Assembly (NCBI RefSeq): GCF_004135625.1
Contig: NZ_SDPV01000001.1
Span: 1,300,501 to 1,364,500, forward strand
Direction of reading: 5' to 3'
Length of the DNA: 64,000 nucleotides
Origin: Pelagerythrobacter rhizovicinus
GTDB taxonomy: Bacteria > Pseudomonadota > Alphaproteobacteria > Sphingomonadales > Sphingomonadaceae
Shown here in pieces: positions 36,178 to 44,468 of the stretch. The notes under the pieces were generated by a model. It searched no databases. It was not told the DNA's origin and was given only the letters and a program-made list of their open reading frames with translations. A program made the translations under genes and the position numbers. Position 1 is the stretch's first letter, and each line of letters starts with the position of its first letter.

Positions 36178-36300
36178 TCATCTAGAGCGCAGCTGAACCA
36201 GGATCGGATACTTCGTTCGACCGGTCACAGTCGCATTCGTGCCTGTAGTGACTTGCACAGGCGCGCATTTGGTCGGGTGCTCGGTCGACTGCATAGTCAT
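36178..36300 (-). CDS. Possible 40-residue small protein
   Basis: A short frame, ATG at 36300 and TGA at 36180-36178. It begins MTMQSTEHPTKCAPVQ and ends YPILVQLRSR. A ribosome binding site (GGAGAAGA) abuts the first ATG and is better spaced for the third codon (also ATG). An EcfG-type promoter ends 32 bp upstream. There is no signal peptide or membrane helix and no family is recognised. Its location between that promoter and the HWE kinase suggests a leader peptide or a stress micro-protein; existence as a gene is inferred from signals alone. Confidence 0.4.
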   Translation of the reverse strand: MTMQSTEHPTKCAPVQVTTGTNATVTGRTKYPILVQLRSR

Positions 36301-36331
36301 TCTTCTCCAGCTGTTAATCCCGACGGAGCGT

Positions 36332-36356
36332 AACGGTTAGCCGACTGCCGCGTTCC
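36332..36356 (-). promoter_or_regulatory. EcfG-type promoter upstream of the small ORF and HWE kinase
   Basis: Read on the minus strand: GGAAC (36356-36352), 16 bases, CGTT (36335-36332), an exact match to the consensus. It points toward the 40-residue frame and the kinase gene. Confidence 0.65.
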
Positions 36357-36799
36357 ATTCCGTCGACAGCATTCGGCCCGCGTGATCTATGAAAGGGCTA
36401 GCGGTCTACAACAACCGCATCAACCGGCCGAGCAGACGGCTGCACCCATTCAATGCCAAGACCTCACAAACCCGTGCAACGCGGGAGCCATCCACAGAAG
36501 ACACTCGACGTTGCTCGCAGCTTGTTGCGAGAGACGGGCAGTCGTACCCGTTCAAACGGGGGGTATAATTCTCATTTTGAATACGGCATTCGCTCCGGTT
36601 CGACAGCCAGAGCTCGGATTGCAAAAAGCACGGGGAGGGCCTCTCTTTTCGAGCGGACGGCCATACAGTTCGCGCTATAGGCACTGTTGGGCCGAACTGC
36701 TCAGCTAAATTCTCTATCGACCGAGCCGCTCCTTGCTTCTGTTCTTCGTTCTCATGCCCAAGCGGTGCTCAAGCGGATCGGAAATGCGAGTTTTCCGTT
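36357..36799. other. Gap without a supported gene
   Basis: Nothing convincing is encoded. A perfect inverted repeat CCCGTT-CA-AACGGG (36547-36560) is followed directly by GGGTATAAT (36561-36569), which looks like an operator beside a -10 box, but no gene with a start signal follows. Confidence 0.35.
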
Positions 36800-38164
36800 C
36801 TACATAGGGGCATCTTGCCGGGGGCTGCCGCTTCGAGCCAGAGGGGCCTCGGATAAAGCCTGCGCTGCCTTCCTGAAACGCCGCTCGATGTCGTGAATAT
36901 CCGCGCGTTGGCAGGTCTCCCTGCGCCCGGTTTCCAAGATCAGTCTGGCGTGACGAACAAGGGCGTCACGCTGCTCCTGAGTTCGAATGTGTTCCGCGAT
37001 CTCTCCGATCGCCTCGAGCATATGAGTGAGCACGGCCGGCTTCTGGCACCCCGCTTGGCGAATCTGGTTGAACGCCATGTCAGCCGCTCCGGCGTAGGTG
37101 GGGACTCGCCGTACCACGCGCGGCTCCCCGCCCGCATCGCACACGATGGGCGTCGGCATACTGCGGTTTGCCAGACGAGAAAGGCCGCCCCGGAGCCGAT
37201 CAATAACAGCGAGGGCCGTAAAGGGGTCGTTGATCCCCGGCGATAAAGCGCGAACTGCAACTTCCACGAGAAGGCGAATTGCATATTCCAGGTCCTGCGT
37301 GGGCGTTCGTTCCTGTCCGCTGACGATGAACCGCTCAATCTCCCTGCGGGCCCAATCCGGCTCGATGCTAGCGGGATAAACAAGCACCTTGCGATCTCCC
37401 TCCACCACGAAATCCCCAGGGCGAAAGTTCAACTTTACTGTAAGATCGTGCTCTGCGGCCCATCTCGCGAGATCTTCGAACTCCACTGCCTGAACATAGC
37501 CCTCTCTGGGCAGCTGAACACGCACGGCATCTGTCTCGAAGTCGCGCTCGACTCCGGGAGGAATCGGAGCGTGCTCGGACTGATTGAGTGGTGTGAGACT
37601 TTCAACTGCATCGTCGAGCTCCTTCCTCACCCGCCGCACGACCTCGTCCGCAACCATCAGGCGAGACAGTCCCTGGATGAAGGCAAGCAGTCCAAGAACG
37701 GCTCCCAGGGAAAACAAGCTGCCAACCGCCACCGAGATGTGTGGGACCGTCTGCGATTCCATCCGGTGGCTGACTGAGCTCAGCACAATTAGCAGATAGA
37801 CGATCGTCATGACAAAGATGCCCAGCGTGACTTGCGTGCTCGTGGCGCTCCGGAATGTGCGGATCAGCCTGGGGCCATACGAGTTCGCCGCCAGCGACAG
37901 CGCCACGACCGTCACGGAAAAGACAATGCTGGCCATAGCGATGACGGAGGTGAGCAGAGTCGAAAGGAGATTGCTTACATCCTGGCCATCGCCCCCGCTT
38001 AGCCACCAGCTCGGCGGGCCGTCCTGCGGGCCTGCAACTTTGTCGACGTTGAGCATTGCAATGGCGAGAAGCACGCCCAGTGCGAACATGCCGCTGGGAA
38101 GCAGCCACAGACCTGTGCGTACCGCGTCCCACTTGGCCCTCAGATGGTTCTGTGTCCCACTCAT
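36800..38164 (-). CDS. DUF2254 membrane protein
   Basis: A 454-residue inner-membrane protein. Four hydrophobic helices lie in the first 200 residues (LWLLPSGMFALGVLLAIAML, LLTSVIAMASIVFSVTVVAL, LGIFVMTIVYLLIVLSSV, LGAVLGLLAFIQGL). A soluble domain follows with the family motifs FRPGDFVVEG and ALSPGINDPFTALAVIDRL. DUF2254 proteins have no established biochemical role. The ATG at 38164 gives the family-like N-terminus; the frame opens 36 codons further up. Confidence 0.9.
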   Translation of the reverse strand: MSGTQNHLRAKWDAVRTGLWLLPSGMFALGVLLAIAMLNVDKVAGPQDGPPSWWLSGGDGQDVSNLLSTLLTSVIAMASIVFSVTVVALSLAANSYGPRLIRTFRSATSTQVTLGIFVMTIVYLLIVLSSVSHRMESQTVPHISVAVGSLFSLGAVLGLLAFIQGLSRLMVADEVVRRVRKELDDAVESLTPLNQSEHAPIPPGVERDFETDAVRVQLPREGYVQAVEFEDLARWAAEHDLTVKLNFRPGDFVVEGDRKVLVYPASIEPDWARREIERFIVSGQERTPTQDLEYAIRLLVEVAVRALSPGINDPFTALAVIDRLRGGLSRLANRSMPTPIVCDAGGEPRVVRRVPTYAGAADMAFNQIRQAGCQKPAVLTHMLEAIGEIAEHIRTQEQRDALVRHARLILETGRRETCQRADIHDIERRFRKAAQALSEAPLARSGSPRQDAPM

Positions 38165-38651
38165 CTCAAGGTCCAATTGTGCCCGTGATCGTGCCACCGT
38201 CTGGGACGAGCTATGGCAGAGCACCACGGCCAGCATCCGCCGACGAGCGCAGAATACCCCACGTTCAAGCATTCCTCCATGGATTCACGAAACATCTCCA
38301 GGGTCGTCGCGGCGCGTCCCACATGATCTATGCCCGTAGCCTTTGAGCCAGTGGAGCATCGCCGCCGGAATGGCTGCGAACGCCCGCTTGGCTTGGACGG
38401 GCCAGCAGAGCCGGCCCTGCCTGCACAGGGGATGACACGGCAGGGAGCATCGGCGTGCCCGGGCCATTGCTCGCGCTTCCAATCCCATGCATTAGCAGGA
38501 GCTCCTTGCCGGTACCTTCAGCGACGGATTGCAATCTTCTACTCCAAAGCCGGACCGCACCTGCACTTGGCGATCGTCCGCAACTTGCGCGATTGTCGAT
38601 GCTCCGCTGCCCGAGGCTCGGCGTTCAGGTTCAACCAACGCGCACCGGATC
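38165..38651. other. Gap without a supported gene
   Basis: Frames here are short and lack start signals. No repeat, promoter match or RNA is recognised. The DUF2254 promoter should lie at the left end. Confidence 0.4.
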
Positions 38652-39161
38652 TTACCGCGCGCGCCGCCATCTCAGCAGCGTGACCACGCCCGCGCCGAGG
38701 GCCGCGACCACGACTGCCTTGGTCGCGAAGCCCTTCTTGTTGTGCTGCCATTCCGATCGGGCGCCCATCTCGGCCGGAATGTTCAGCAACCTGCCGCGGG
38801 CGAGATCCTGCGCAATCCCTTCAACCACGTTCACTCGGTCCGCGCCCATCAGCAGCAGCCAGTGCAGCCAGTTGGACTCGCTCCAGCGAAATGCAGCGCG
38901 GCGGATCATCCCGCTTACGCCGCTCGGGGGTACGCTGGTGCCATAGACTGCCGGGGTGTGCGCGAACTCTATGGACTGAAGTATCTCCATGCCGGAATCC
39001 TGTTGTTGCGGCCGCTTCCAATCGACCGACAGACCGTCCTCCTTGCTGCGGTCGCGTAAAGGATAGGTCGGGTCGTTCTGTGGATCGGCGTCGACGCCCC
39101 AGCCGAGGATCTTGCTGGCGTCGGCGGGAGTCCTCGTGTTTGTCCTCTGCAACTTGTTCAT
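38652..39161 (-). CDS. Hypothetical protein with C-terminal membrane helix
   Basis: A 169-residue protein of unknown function. The ATG at 39161 follows AAGGATCGCGCC; another ATG at 39176 overlaps the upstream dehydrogenase stop as TGATG. The N-terminal half is polar (KILGWGVDADPQNDPTYPLRD, DWKRPQQQDSGMEILQSIEF, VYGTSVPPSGVSGMIRRAAF). A region SNWLHWLLLMGADRVNVVEGIAQDL precedes a single C-terminal helix (KAVVVAALGAGVVTLLRW) with a basic tail. It is translationally coupled to the dehydrogenase gene, so it probably belongs to the same stress or detoxification unit. Confidence 0.8.
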   Translation of the reverse strand: MNKLQRTNTRTPADASKILGWGVDADPQNDPTYPLRDRSKEDGLSVDWKRPQQQDSGMEILQSIEFAHTPAVYGTSVPPSGVSGMIRRAAFRWSESNWLHWLLLMGADRVNVVEGIAQDLARGRLLNIPAEMGARSEWQHNKKGFATKAVVVAALGAGVVTLLRWRRAR

Positions 39162-39175
39162 GGCGCGATCCTTCA

Positions 39176-40324
39176 TCAGGCGTTCGATGGGACCAGCACG
39201 GGCTTGATGCACCCGTCGAGCTTGGCCGCGAAGATGTGGTAAGCGTCCGCGATATGCTCGAGCGGCACCCTGTGCGTGATCAGGGCTTTGGGATTGATAC
39301 GCCCTTCCTTCACGTGCTCGATCATCTTGGGAAGCAAACGGGGAACCGCGGCTTGGTTTGCGCGGATCGTGATTCCCTTGTTCACGACATTGCCGATCGG
39401 CACCACGTTACCAGTGGGGCCGTAGACCCCCACAATGGAGACGATCCCGCCTTTCTTGACCGAGTTGATCGCCCAGTGAAGCGCGATGGCGTTGCCGGCT
39501 TGCAGCTTTAGCTTGTTGCCCAGCAGGGTTTGAAGGAAGTTGCCCTTGGCGTCCCCGCCCACCGCATCGATCGCAACGTCGACACCGAGTCCGTCCGTGG
39601 CGTGCTTGATGAAGGTGACCACGTCGTCGAGCGCTTCGTAGTTGTAGACTTCGGCAGGTCCGTAGTCCCTCACGAACTCAAGCCGGTATTCGAACCGGTC
39701 GATCACGATCACGCGGCCCGCGCCAAATAGCCAGGCACACCGCGCGGCCATTATGCCCACGGGCCCGGCGCCGAACACGACGACGGTATCTCCCTTTTGT
39801 ATCCCGCCCATCTCGGCCGCCTGGTAGCCTGTCGGGACCACGTCGGTCAGAAGGACGGCATCGTCTACGTCCATCCAATCCGGAATAAGAGTCGGCCCCA
39901 CGTCGGCATAGGGCACGCGAACATACTCGGCCTGCCCGCCGTTGTAGCCGCCTGCCGTGTGAGAATAGCCGTAGATGCCGCCTACGGCCGTCGCGTGGGG
40001 ATTGGCCTCGTGACAGTTGCCGAAGAGGCCCTGCTTGCAGAAATGACATTGGCCGCAGGCAATATTGAACGGCACGATCACGTGGTCGCCCACGTTCAGG
40101 TTCTCTACGCCGGAACCAACCTCCTCCACAATCCCCGTGAACTCGTGACCAAAGGTCGAGCCCACGCGAGTGTCAGGTACCATGCCGTGGTAGAGATGAA
40201 GGTCGGATCCGCAGATGCACGAGCGGGTGACTCGAACGATGGCATCGCGGGGATGCTCGATCCGCGGCATGGGCTTCTCATCGACACGGATCCGGTATGG
40301 TCCCCGGTAGTCCATCGCTAGCAC
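39176..40324 (-). CDS. Zinc-dependent, formaldehyde-dehydrogenase-like alcohol dehydrogenase
   Basis: A 382-residue medium-chain dehydrogenase of the glutathione-independent formaldehyde dehydrogenase type. The GTG at 40324 is well placed after AGGAGAAGCTCA and gives the family N-terminus LAMDYRGPYRIRVDEKPMP; an ATG three codons later is also possible. Catalytic zinc motifs are SCICGSDLHLYHG and GHEFTGIVEEVG. Structural zinc cysteines are in ACGQCHFCKQGLFGNC, and the NAD site is VVVFGAGPVGIMAA. It would oxidise an aldehyde or alcohol with NAD. A weak EcfG-like promoter lies just upstream. Confidence 0.92.
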   Translation of the reverse strand: MLAMDYRGPYRIRVDEKPMPRIEHPRDAIVRVTRSCICGSDLHLYHGMVPDTRVGSTFGHEFTGIVEEVGSGVENLNVGDHVIVPFNIACGQCHFCKQGLFGNCHEANPHATAVGGIYGYSHTAGGYNGGQAEYVRVPYADVGPTLIPDWMDVDDAVLLTDVVPTGYQAAEMGGIQKGDTVVVFGAGPVGIMAARCAWLFGAGRVIVIDRFEYRLEFVRDYGPAEVYNYEALDDVVTFIKHATDGLGVDVAIDAVGGDAKGNFLQTLLGNKLKLQAGNAIALHWAINSVKKGGIVSIVGVYGPTGNVVPIGNVVNKGITIRANQAAVPRLLPKMIEHVKEGRINPKALITHRVPLEHIADAYHIFAAKLDGCIKPVLVPSNA

Positions 40325-40359
40325 TGAGCTTCTCCTATCGGACGACACTGTGCTGAGCA

Positions 40360-40384
40360 TACGTCAGCCACTGCTGTCCGTTCC
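40360..40384 (-). promoter_or_regulatory. Weak EcfG-like promoter of the dehydrogenase gene
   Basis: Read on the minus strand: GGAAC (40384-40380), 16 bases, CGTA (40363-40360). The -10 has one mismatch to CGTT. It is 36 bp before the GTG start. Confidence 0.4.
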
Positions 40385-40660
40385 GGCGGACGAGCACACG
40401 AATGCACTCACACTGGTTAGGTTTCCTCAACGAACAAGCATCCTTCGCCGGGCATGCTGGCTCACGGACCCGTAGCTACCGACCCTCACCCTTGCGTGAC
40501 CACAATCTAGCGAAAGAGTATTTTACGCCTTCCGCGTCGTCGATGGAACCTGTTGGCCAGGCGACCGCGGACGGACTCCGAGGCCGATGCCGATGAAAAA
40601 CGTACGGCAGTTCGCAACTCCCGTAGCCCAGTTCGGGAGCAGGAATTTTTTCGAGAGCGG

Positions 40661-40685
40661 GGAACTGACGCTTGCCGTTGCCGTT
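40661..40685 (+). promoter_or_regulatory. EcfG-type promoter of the manganese catalase gene
   Basis: GGAAC (40661-40665), 16 bases, CGTT (40682-40685), an exact consensus match, 115 bp before the catalase ATG. The rest of the gap 40385-40800 shows no gene. Confidence 0.65.
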
Positions 40686-40800
40686 TCATAAGCTTCTCAA
40701 AGTTCAGCAAGTTAACGAATGCGATCCACCACCGAAAGCGATTGGCTTTCGGGCGCGGACTCATCTGTTCGCTTGAAGACTGGCGAGCGGAGAACCCCCT

Positions 40801-41694
40801 ATGTTCATGCACAACAAACGCCTGCAGTACACGGTTCGCGTCGAAGGCCCGGATCCCGTCCTGGCTTCGTTCCTGCTGGAGCAGTTTGGCGGGCCCGATG
40901 GTGAGCTTGCCGCTGCCATGCGGTACTTCACCCAAGGCTTGGGTGAAGTGGATCCGGGCCGCAAGGACATGCTGCTCGATATTGCCACGGAGGAGCTCAG
41001 CCACCTTGAAGTGATCGGGTCGATTGTCGCTATGCTCAACAAGGGCGTCAAGGCTCGGCTGAGTGAGGGCGCGATGGAAGAAGCGGAGATGTATCTCGCC
41101 CTGAATCAGGGCGGCAACAGTCACACGCAATCGATTCTCTACGGCGGCGGACCCTCGCTCACCAATTCAAGCGGCGTGCCGTGGACTGCAGCCTATATCG
41201 ACTCACGAGGTGATCCGACATGCGATCTGCGGTCGAACATCGCAGCGGAAAGCCGCGCCAAGATTATCTACGAAAGGCTGATCAACGCCACCGACGACCC
41301 GGGCATCAAGGACGCGCTGGGCTTCTTGATGACCCGCGAAATCGCGCATCAGAAGTCCTTCGAGAAGGCGCTGTACGCGATCGACGACAATTTCCCTCCC
41401 GGCAAGCTCCCCGGGCAAGACGAATTCACGAACCTCTATGTGAACGGCTCGCAAGGTGACGGAGACATGGACGGCCCTTGGAACTCGGGCGAGATGTGGG
41501 ACCGCGATGACGGTCCTACCCCCGCCCTAGACGGTGGAGATGGAACGGCCAGCGTCAAGCTAGCGAGCGACGACAGCAAGATTGTCAAGGCTCTGGCGGA
41601 GCGCACCCTGTCCGATCCAGGCGTCGATGCGGTCACTGGCGCAGACTTGGGTGCGGGACCAGGCGCGGGCCGCACTACGCCGGTCGAGGACTGA
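40801..41694 (+). CDS. Manganese catalase
   Basis: A 297-residue non-haem catalase that breaks down hydrogen peroxide at a dinuclear manganese site. The metal ligands of the family can be placed: Glu35 (GPDGELAAAMRY), Glu65 and His68 (ATEELSHLE), Glu150 (SNIAAESRAKIIYE) and His183 (TREIAHQKSFEKAL). The C-terminus (after about residue 225) is a Gly/Asp-rich tail, as in related proteins. It leads a cluster with two short membrane-type proteins and, further on, a PA2169-like protein, typical of alphaproteobacterial stress islands. A stress-type promoter precedes it. Confidence 0.96.
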   Translation: MFMHNKRLQYTVRVEGPDPVLASFLLEQFGGPDGELAAAMRYFTQGLGEVDPGRKDMLLDIATEELSHLEVIGSIVAMLNKGVKARLSEGAMEEAEMYLALNQGGNSHTQSILYGGGPSLTNSSGVPWTAAYIDSRGDPTCDLRSNIAAESRAKIIYERLINATDDPGIKDALGFLMTREIAHQKSFEKALYAIDDNFPPGKLPGQDEFTNLYVNGSQGDGDMDGPWNSGEMWDRDDGPTPALDGGDGTASVKLASDDSKIVKALAERTLSDPGVDAVTGADLGAGPGAGRTTPVED

Positions 41695-41696
41695 CC

Positions 41697-42002
41697 GTGC
41701 GCGGCTGCCACGGGTTCAGCGCCGATCTACTGAACCTCAAGACTGCGAGCTATGCCCTTATGCATCTCATAGTGGCAGTCATGGTTGCCTATGCGCTCAC
41801 TTGGGACTGGCGAAAGGCTCTGGCGATCGGACTCATCGAACCCTTCGTACAGACGTTCGCGTTCGCGGTTCACGATCGCTACTGGCGCCGCCGGGAACAC
41901 GGTAGTCCGATATCGATCAACGCCGTCGCTGTGTATCCGCGCGCGCCTGTAAACTTCCCGGTGCGCAACAATGATAAGGAGGAACTGCTGTGTTCAAACT
42001 AG
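41697..42002 (+). CDS. DUF2061-like small membrane protein
   Basis: A 101-residue frame starting at a GTG two bases after the catalase stop. The core reads LKTASYALMHLIVAVMVAYALTWDWRKALAIGLIEPFVQTFAFAVHD, two membrane helices with the GLIEP motif typical of DUF2061. The last 30 residues (PRAPVNFPVRNNDKEELLCSN) read through the ribosome binding site of the next small gene and overlap its start by 13 bp. The function is unknown; co-transcription with the catalase is likely. Confidence 0.75.
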   Translation: MRGCHGFSADLLNLKTASYALMHLIVAVMVAYALTWDWRKALAIGLIEPFVQTFAFAVHDRYWRRREHGSPISINAVAVYPRAPVNFPVRNNDKEELLCSN

Positions 42003-42157
42003 CCGCTCTCGGAGCACTCGGCTATGCCGGATACCGCTACTACCAGAGGAAGAGGCGCGCCGTGGAAGACCGTGCCAGTCGAGAGGCGGCTGTCGCTGGC
42101 GGACCACTCAGCGAGAATGCCGCATTCCGGCACTCTGCTGACGGGCTTCCCGCCTGA
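41990..42157 (+). CDS. 55-residue small membrane-anchored protein
   Basis: A short gene with a near-perfect ribosome binding site (AAGGAGGAACTGCT) before a GTG at 41990 and a TGA at 42155-42157. The protein begins VFKLAALGALGYAGYRYYQRKRR, one short hydrophobic segment with a basic stop-transfer. It continues AVEDRASREAAVAGGPLSEN and ends ADGLPA. No family name is recognised, but the start signal, codon use and position in the catalase unit support it. It overlaps the end of the DUF2061-like frame in another frame. Confidence 0.65.
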   Translation: MFKLAALGALGYAGYRYYQRKRRAVEDRASREAAVAGGPLSENAAFRHSADGLPA

Positions 42158-42483
42158 CAAGACCCGAACCGATCTGGTCGGTCGAGGATTGTTGAGCTCA
42201 ATTGGATTGTCGCAAACCCGACGGATCGTAGCCGAACGCAGGTGCAGGAAGTGCGCAGCCAAGTCCGTAGCGCTGTGGCTGCCAACCCGGCGCCCTCCAC
42301 AAGAAAAGCGAAATCTGCTCCCGTTGCACTTCTTTGAAGAGGCGGGGCCCGGGTTGCCCGCATCAGTCGTTTCCTTTCGCGCCCGGCGCGGCTCTCATGT
42401 GCGACAGCGGCGTCTAGGTGAGAAAGTGCCGCTACTATTCCGGCGGTCGAGCGTTGTTGGCTCATCTGCAAGGAGATTTTCCA
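42158..42483. other. Gap before the PA2169-like gene
   Basis: No gene, EcfG match or terminator is visible in this stretch. AAGGAG at its right end serves the next gene. Confidence 0.4.
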
Positions 42484-42978
42484 ATGAATGAATTCCGCGA
42501 TACATCCGCTAGCCCCGCCAACGGGGCTGAAAACCGCACAGCGAGCGACGTCACCGTGCTGAATACGTTGATCGCAACTCTGCTGGACAGCATCGAGGGT
42601 TATCAGAAATCCGCCGAGAACGTCGAGAACCCCCGCTTTGCCGAGCTGTTCAACGAACGCGCGCAGGAACGCCAGCAAGTCGTCACCAGTCTGCAAGCCG
42701 CCGTAGCGGAAGCGGGCGGCACTCCCGAGGACGATGCCTCAACCCTCGGCTCTATGCACCGCGTGTTTGTCGACCTGAAGTCGGCGGTCACTGGAACTGA
42801 CGACAAAGCTATCGTCAACGAGGTCGAGCGGGGCGAAGACTACCTCAAGGAAAAGTTCGAAACAGCCATGCGCAACACCGACCTTTCAGCGCGAGCTCAA
42901 GCGGCGGTGAACGAAGCCTGGACCTCCGTCAAAGCCGGCCACGATCAAATGAGCCAGCTGAAGCACGGTATTGCATAA
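42484..42978 (+). CDS. PA2169/DUF2383-family four-helix-bundle protein
   Basis: A 164-residue ferritin-like helical protein. The ATG at 42484 follows AAGGAGATTTTCCA. The pattern DVTVLNTLIATLLDSIEGYQKSAENV, then FAELFNERAQERQQVVTSLQ, then VHRVF-type HRVFVDLKSAVTGTDDKAIVNEVERGEDYLKEKFETAM identifies the family. Members are stress-induced and of unknown biochemical role. It ends at a strong hairpin, so it closes this transcription unit. Confidence 0.9.
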   Translation: MNEFRDTSASPANGAENRTASDVTVLNTLIATLLDSIEGYQKSAENVENPRFAELFNERAQERQQVVTSLQAAVAEAGGTPEDDASTLGSMHRVFVDLKSAVTGTDDKAIVNEVERGEDYLKEKFETAMRNTDLSARAQAAVNEAWTSVKAGHDQMSQLKHGIA

Positions 42979-42986
42979 GAGTGCAT

Positions 42987-43017
42987 GAGCCGGCGGGCCT
43001 TCACTGCGGGCCGGCTC
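42987..43017 (+). terminator. Hairpin after the PA2169-like gene
   Basis: GAGCCGGC (42987-42994) pairs perfectly with GCCGGCTC (43010-43017). It is followed by AGCATTTTGG, a short T-run. It lies 8 bp after the stop codon. Confidence 0.6.
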
Positions 43018-43207
43018 AGCATTTTGGCACGACAGAGTCTTCTGGCTGGTATTAGCCGAACTGCGCGCGACAAGGGCGAGGTTGACACCTCGGCTTCTTG
43101 AGCCTGCATCGGGGCGCGAATGACCCCGGGTTGACGCCCACAGCGCAAACAGCGTCCATACCCGCGGCGCCCGCGAGATAGCGCCGGGATCGCAATCTCC
43201 AGGTCCG

Positions 43208-44344
43208 TTAGCCGTTCGACTGCTCCTGGGTGTTGCTTTCGGCAGCCAATTCAGCGCGCGTGTGGAACGGGCGTTCGCCCACATTTTCTTCAAGGATGTG
43301 TCGCGGAGTGGCTGCATTCCTCATACGCGTGTTACGATAGCGCACCCCTCCGAAGATGAGCCGCGTCCCGAGCGCCATCCAGGAAGTCACCGCTCGCTCC
43401 GCAAGCCAGGCCGGCGCCCACAGCGCGCTGCTGGCTGGGAAAACGCTTCGGCCGTTTCCTCGCCGCCGTCCTGCCTCCGCGGCGGCCATAGTGCAGACCG
43501 CTGCCGCCAACAGCCAGCCCGGCCCGCGGCGGCTCACCAGTATCGCAGCAGGCAGAAGGGCCAATTCTGCGGCAAAACGCCGAGGCCGTGCCCATTCGTC
43601 GTAGGCCTGGCGCACCCGCTGGGACAGGAAGTGAGCTGTGTCCGGCGGGCGACGAACGACGAATAGATCGAACGGAACCGCCTCGCGCCCTCCAGCTGCA
43701 TGGATCGTACGAACCAGTTCGAGGTTCTCGAACAGGACCTCTCCTGAGTAACCGCCTGCATTCAACAGGAATGACCGGCGCACGCCCAGCGTGCCGGGCC
43801 AGTCGCCATCACCGAGCCGGTTCAGCAAACTGCGTGCAGCATCCCACCGCGCGTGCCACGGCAGAGGGTGGAAATAATTTTGCGGTCGCACCACCTCGTG
43901 TTCTTGCAGCAAGGCCCGCATCCGGACGAGTTCCGCGTGCCGATAGCGAACATCGTCGTCTGCGACGATCAGGCATTCGTGACGCGCGGCCTGTACGCCT
44001 GTCATCACTCCTGCGACCTTGCCATTCGTGGTCTGCATTCCCGGGCGCAGATGGCGAACATGCGAGGACCAGGAGCGGGCATGCGCATCGAAGATCTCTT
44101 CCGGAGAGCCATCCACCACAATCACGTCGTCCACCGTTCGGCTGAGTCTCCGAAGATAGCCGGATAACGCGCGTGTTTGGGGCACATGTGCTGCAATCGG
44201 CAGGACATAGCTGAGGGCCAGATGGTCCCCCTTAGCCGGAACTGCGCGGGCGGCGACATCTTCCATGAAGAATAAAGCTCCCATTGGGCCCAATGTTTCC
44301 TGAACCGCAAAAAGTGGGGTGAACGGGAGGAGCACCTGCTCCAT
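43208..44344 (-). CDS. Family 2-like glycosyltransferase with membrane segments
   Basis: A 378-residue protein. The first part matches a GT2 fold: LSYVLPIAAHVPQTRALSGYLRRL, VDDVIVVDGSPEEIF, then the metal-binding aspartates in CLIVADDDVRYRHAELVRM. GTLGVRRSFLLNAGGYSGEVLFENLELVRTI is the acceptor-side motif region. Two hydrophobic stretches near residues 260-300 (ELALLPAAILVS, WLLAAAVCTMAA) suggest membrane attachment. It would transfer a sugar at the cytoplasmic face; donor and acceptor cannot be told. It is divergent from the YcgG-like gene, and only 124 bp separate their starts. Confidence 0.8.
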   Translation of the reverse strand: MEQVLLPFTPLFAVQETLGPMGALFFMEDVAARAVPAKGDHLALSYVLPIAAHVPQTRALSGYLRRLSRTVDDVIVVDGSPEEIFDAHARSWSSHVRHLRPGMQTTNGKVAGVMTGVQAARHECLIVADDDVRYRHAELVRMRALLQEHEVVRPQNYFHPLPWHARWDAARSLLNRLGDGDWPGTLGVRRSFLLNAGGYSGEVLFENLELVRTIHAAGGREAVPFDLFVVRRPPDTAHFLSQRVRQAYDEWARPRRFAAELALLPAAILVSRRGPGWLLAAAVCTMAAAEAGRRRGNGRSVFPASSALWAPAWLAERAVTSWMALGTRLIFGGVRYRNTRMRNAATPRHILEENVGERPFHTRAELAAESNTQEQSNG

Positions 44345-44416
44345 CTTTCATCCCCGCAGTTACTTCTGCTGCTCTCCTCTGGCGAACCACCCCTCGCCGC
44401 GCGCGCCACCCTGCAC

Positions 44417-44441
44417 GGAACATTGCTCCGGCTCTCTCGTT
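44417..44441 (+). promoter_or_regulatory. EcfG-type promoter of the YcgG/DUF1989 pair
   Basis: GGAAC (44417-44421), 16 bases, CGTT (44438-44441), an exact match, 27 bp before the ATG at 44469. Confidence 0.65.
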
Positions 44442-44468
44442 TCCGTGACAGACCGGAATTGCCATCTC

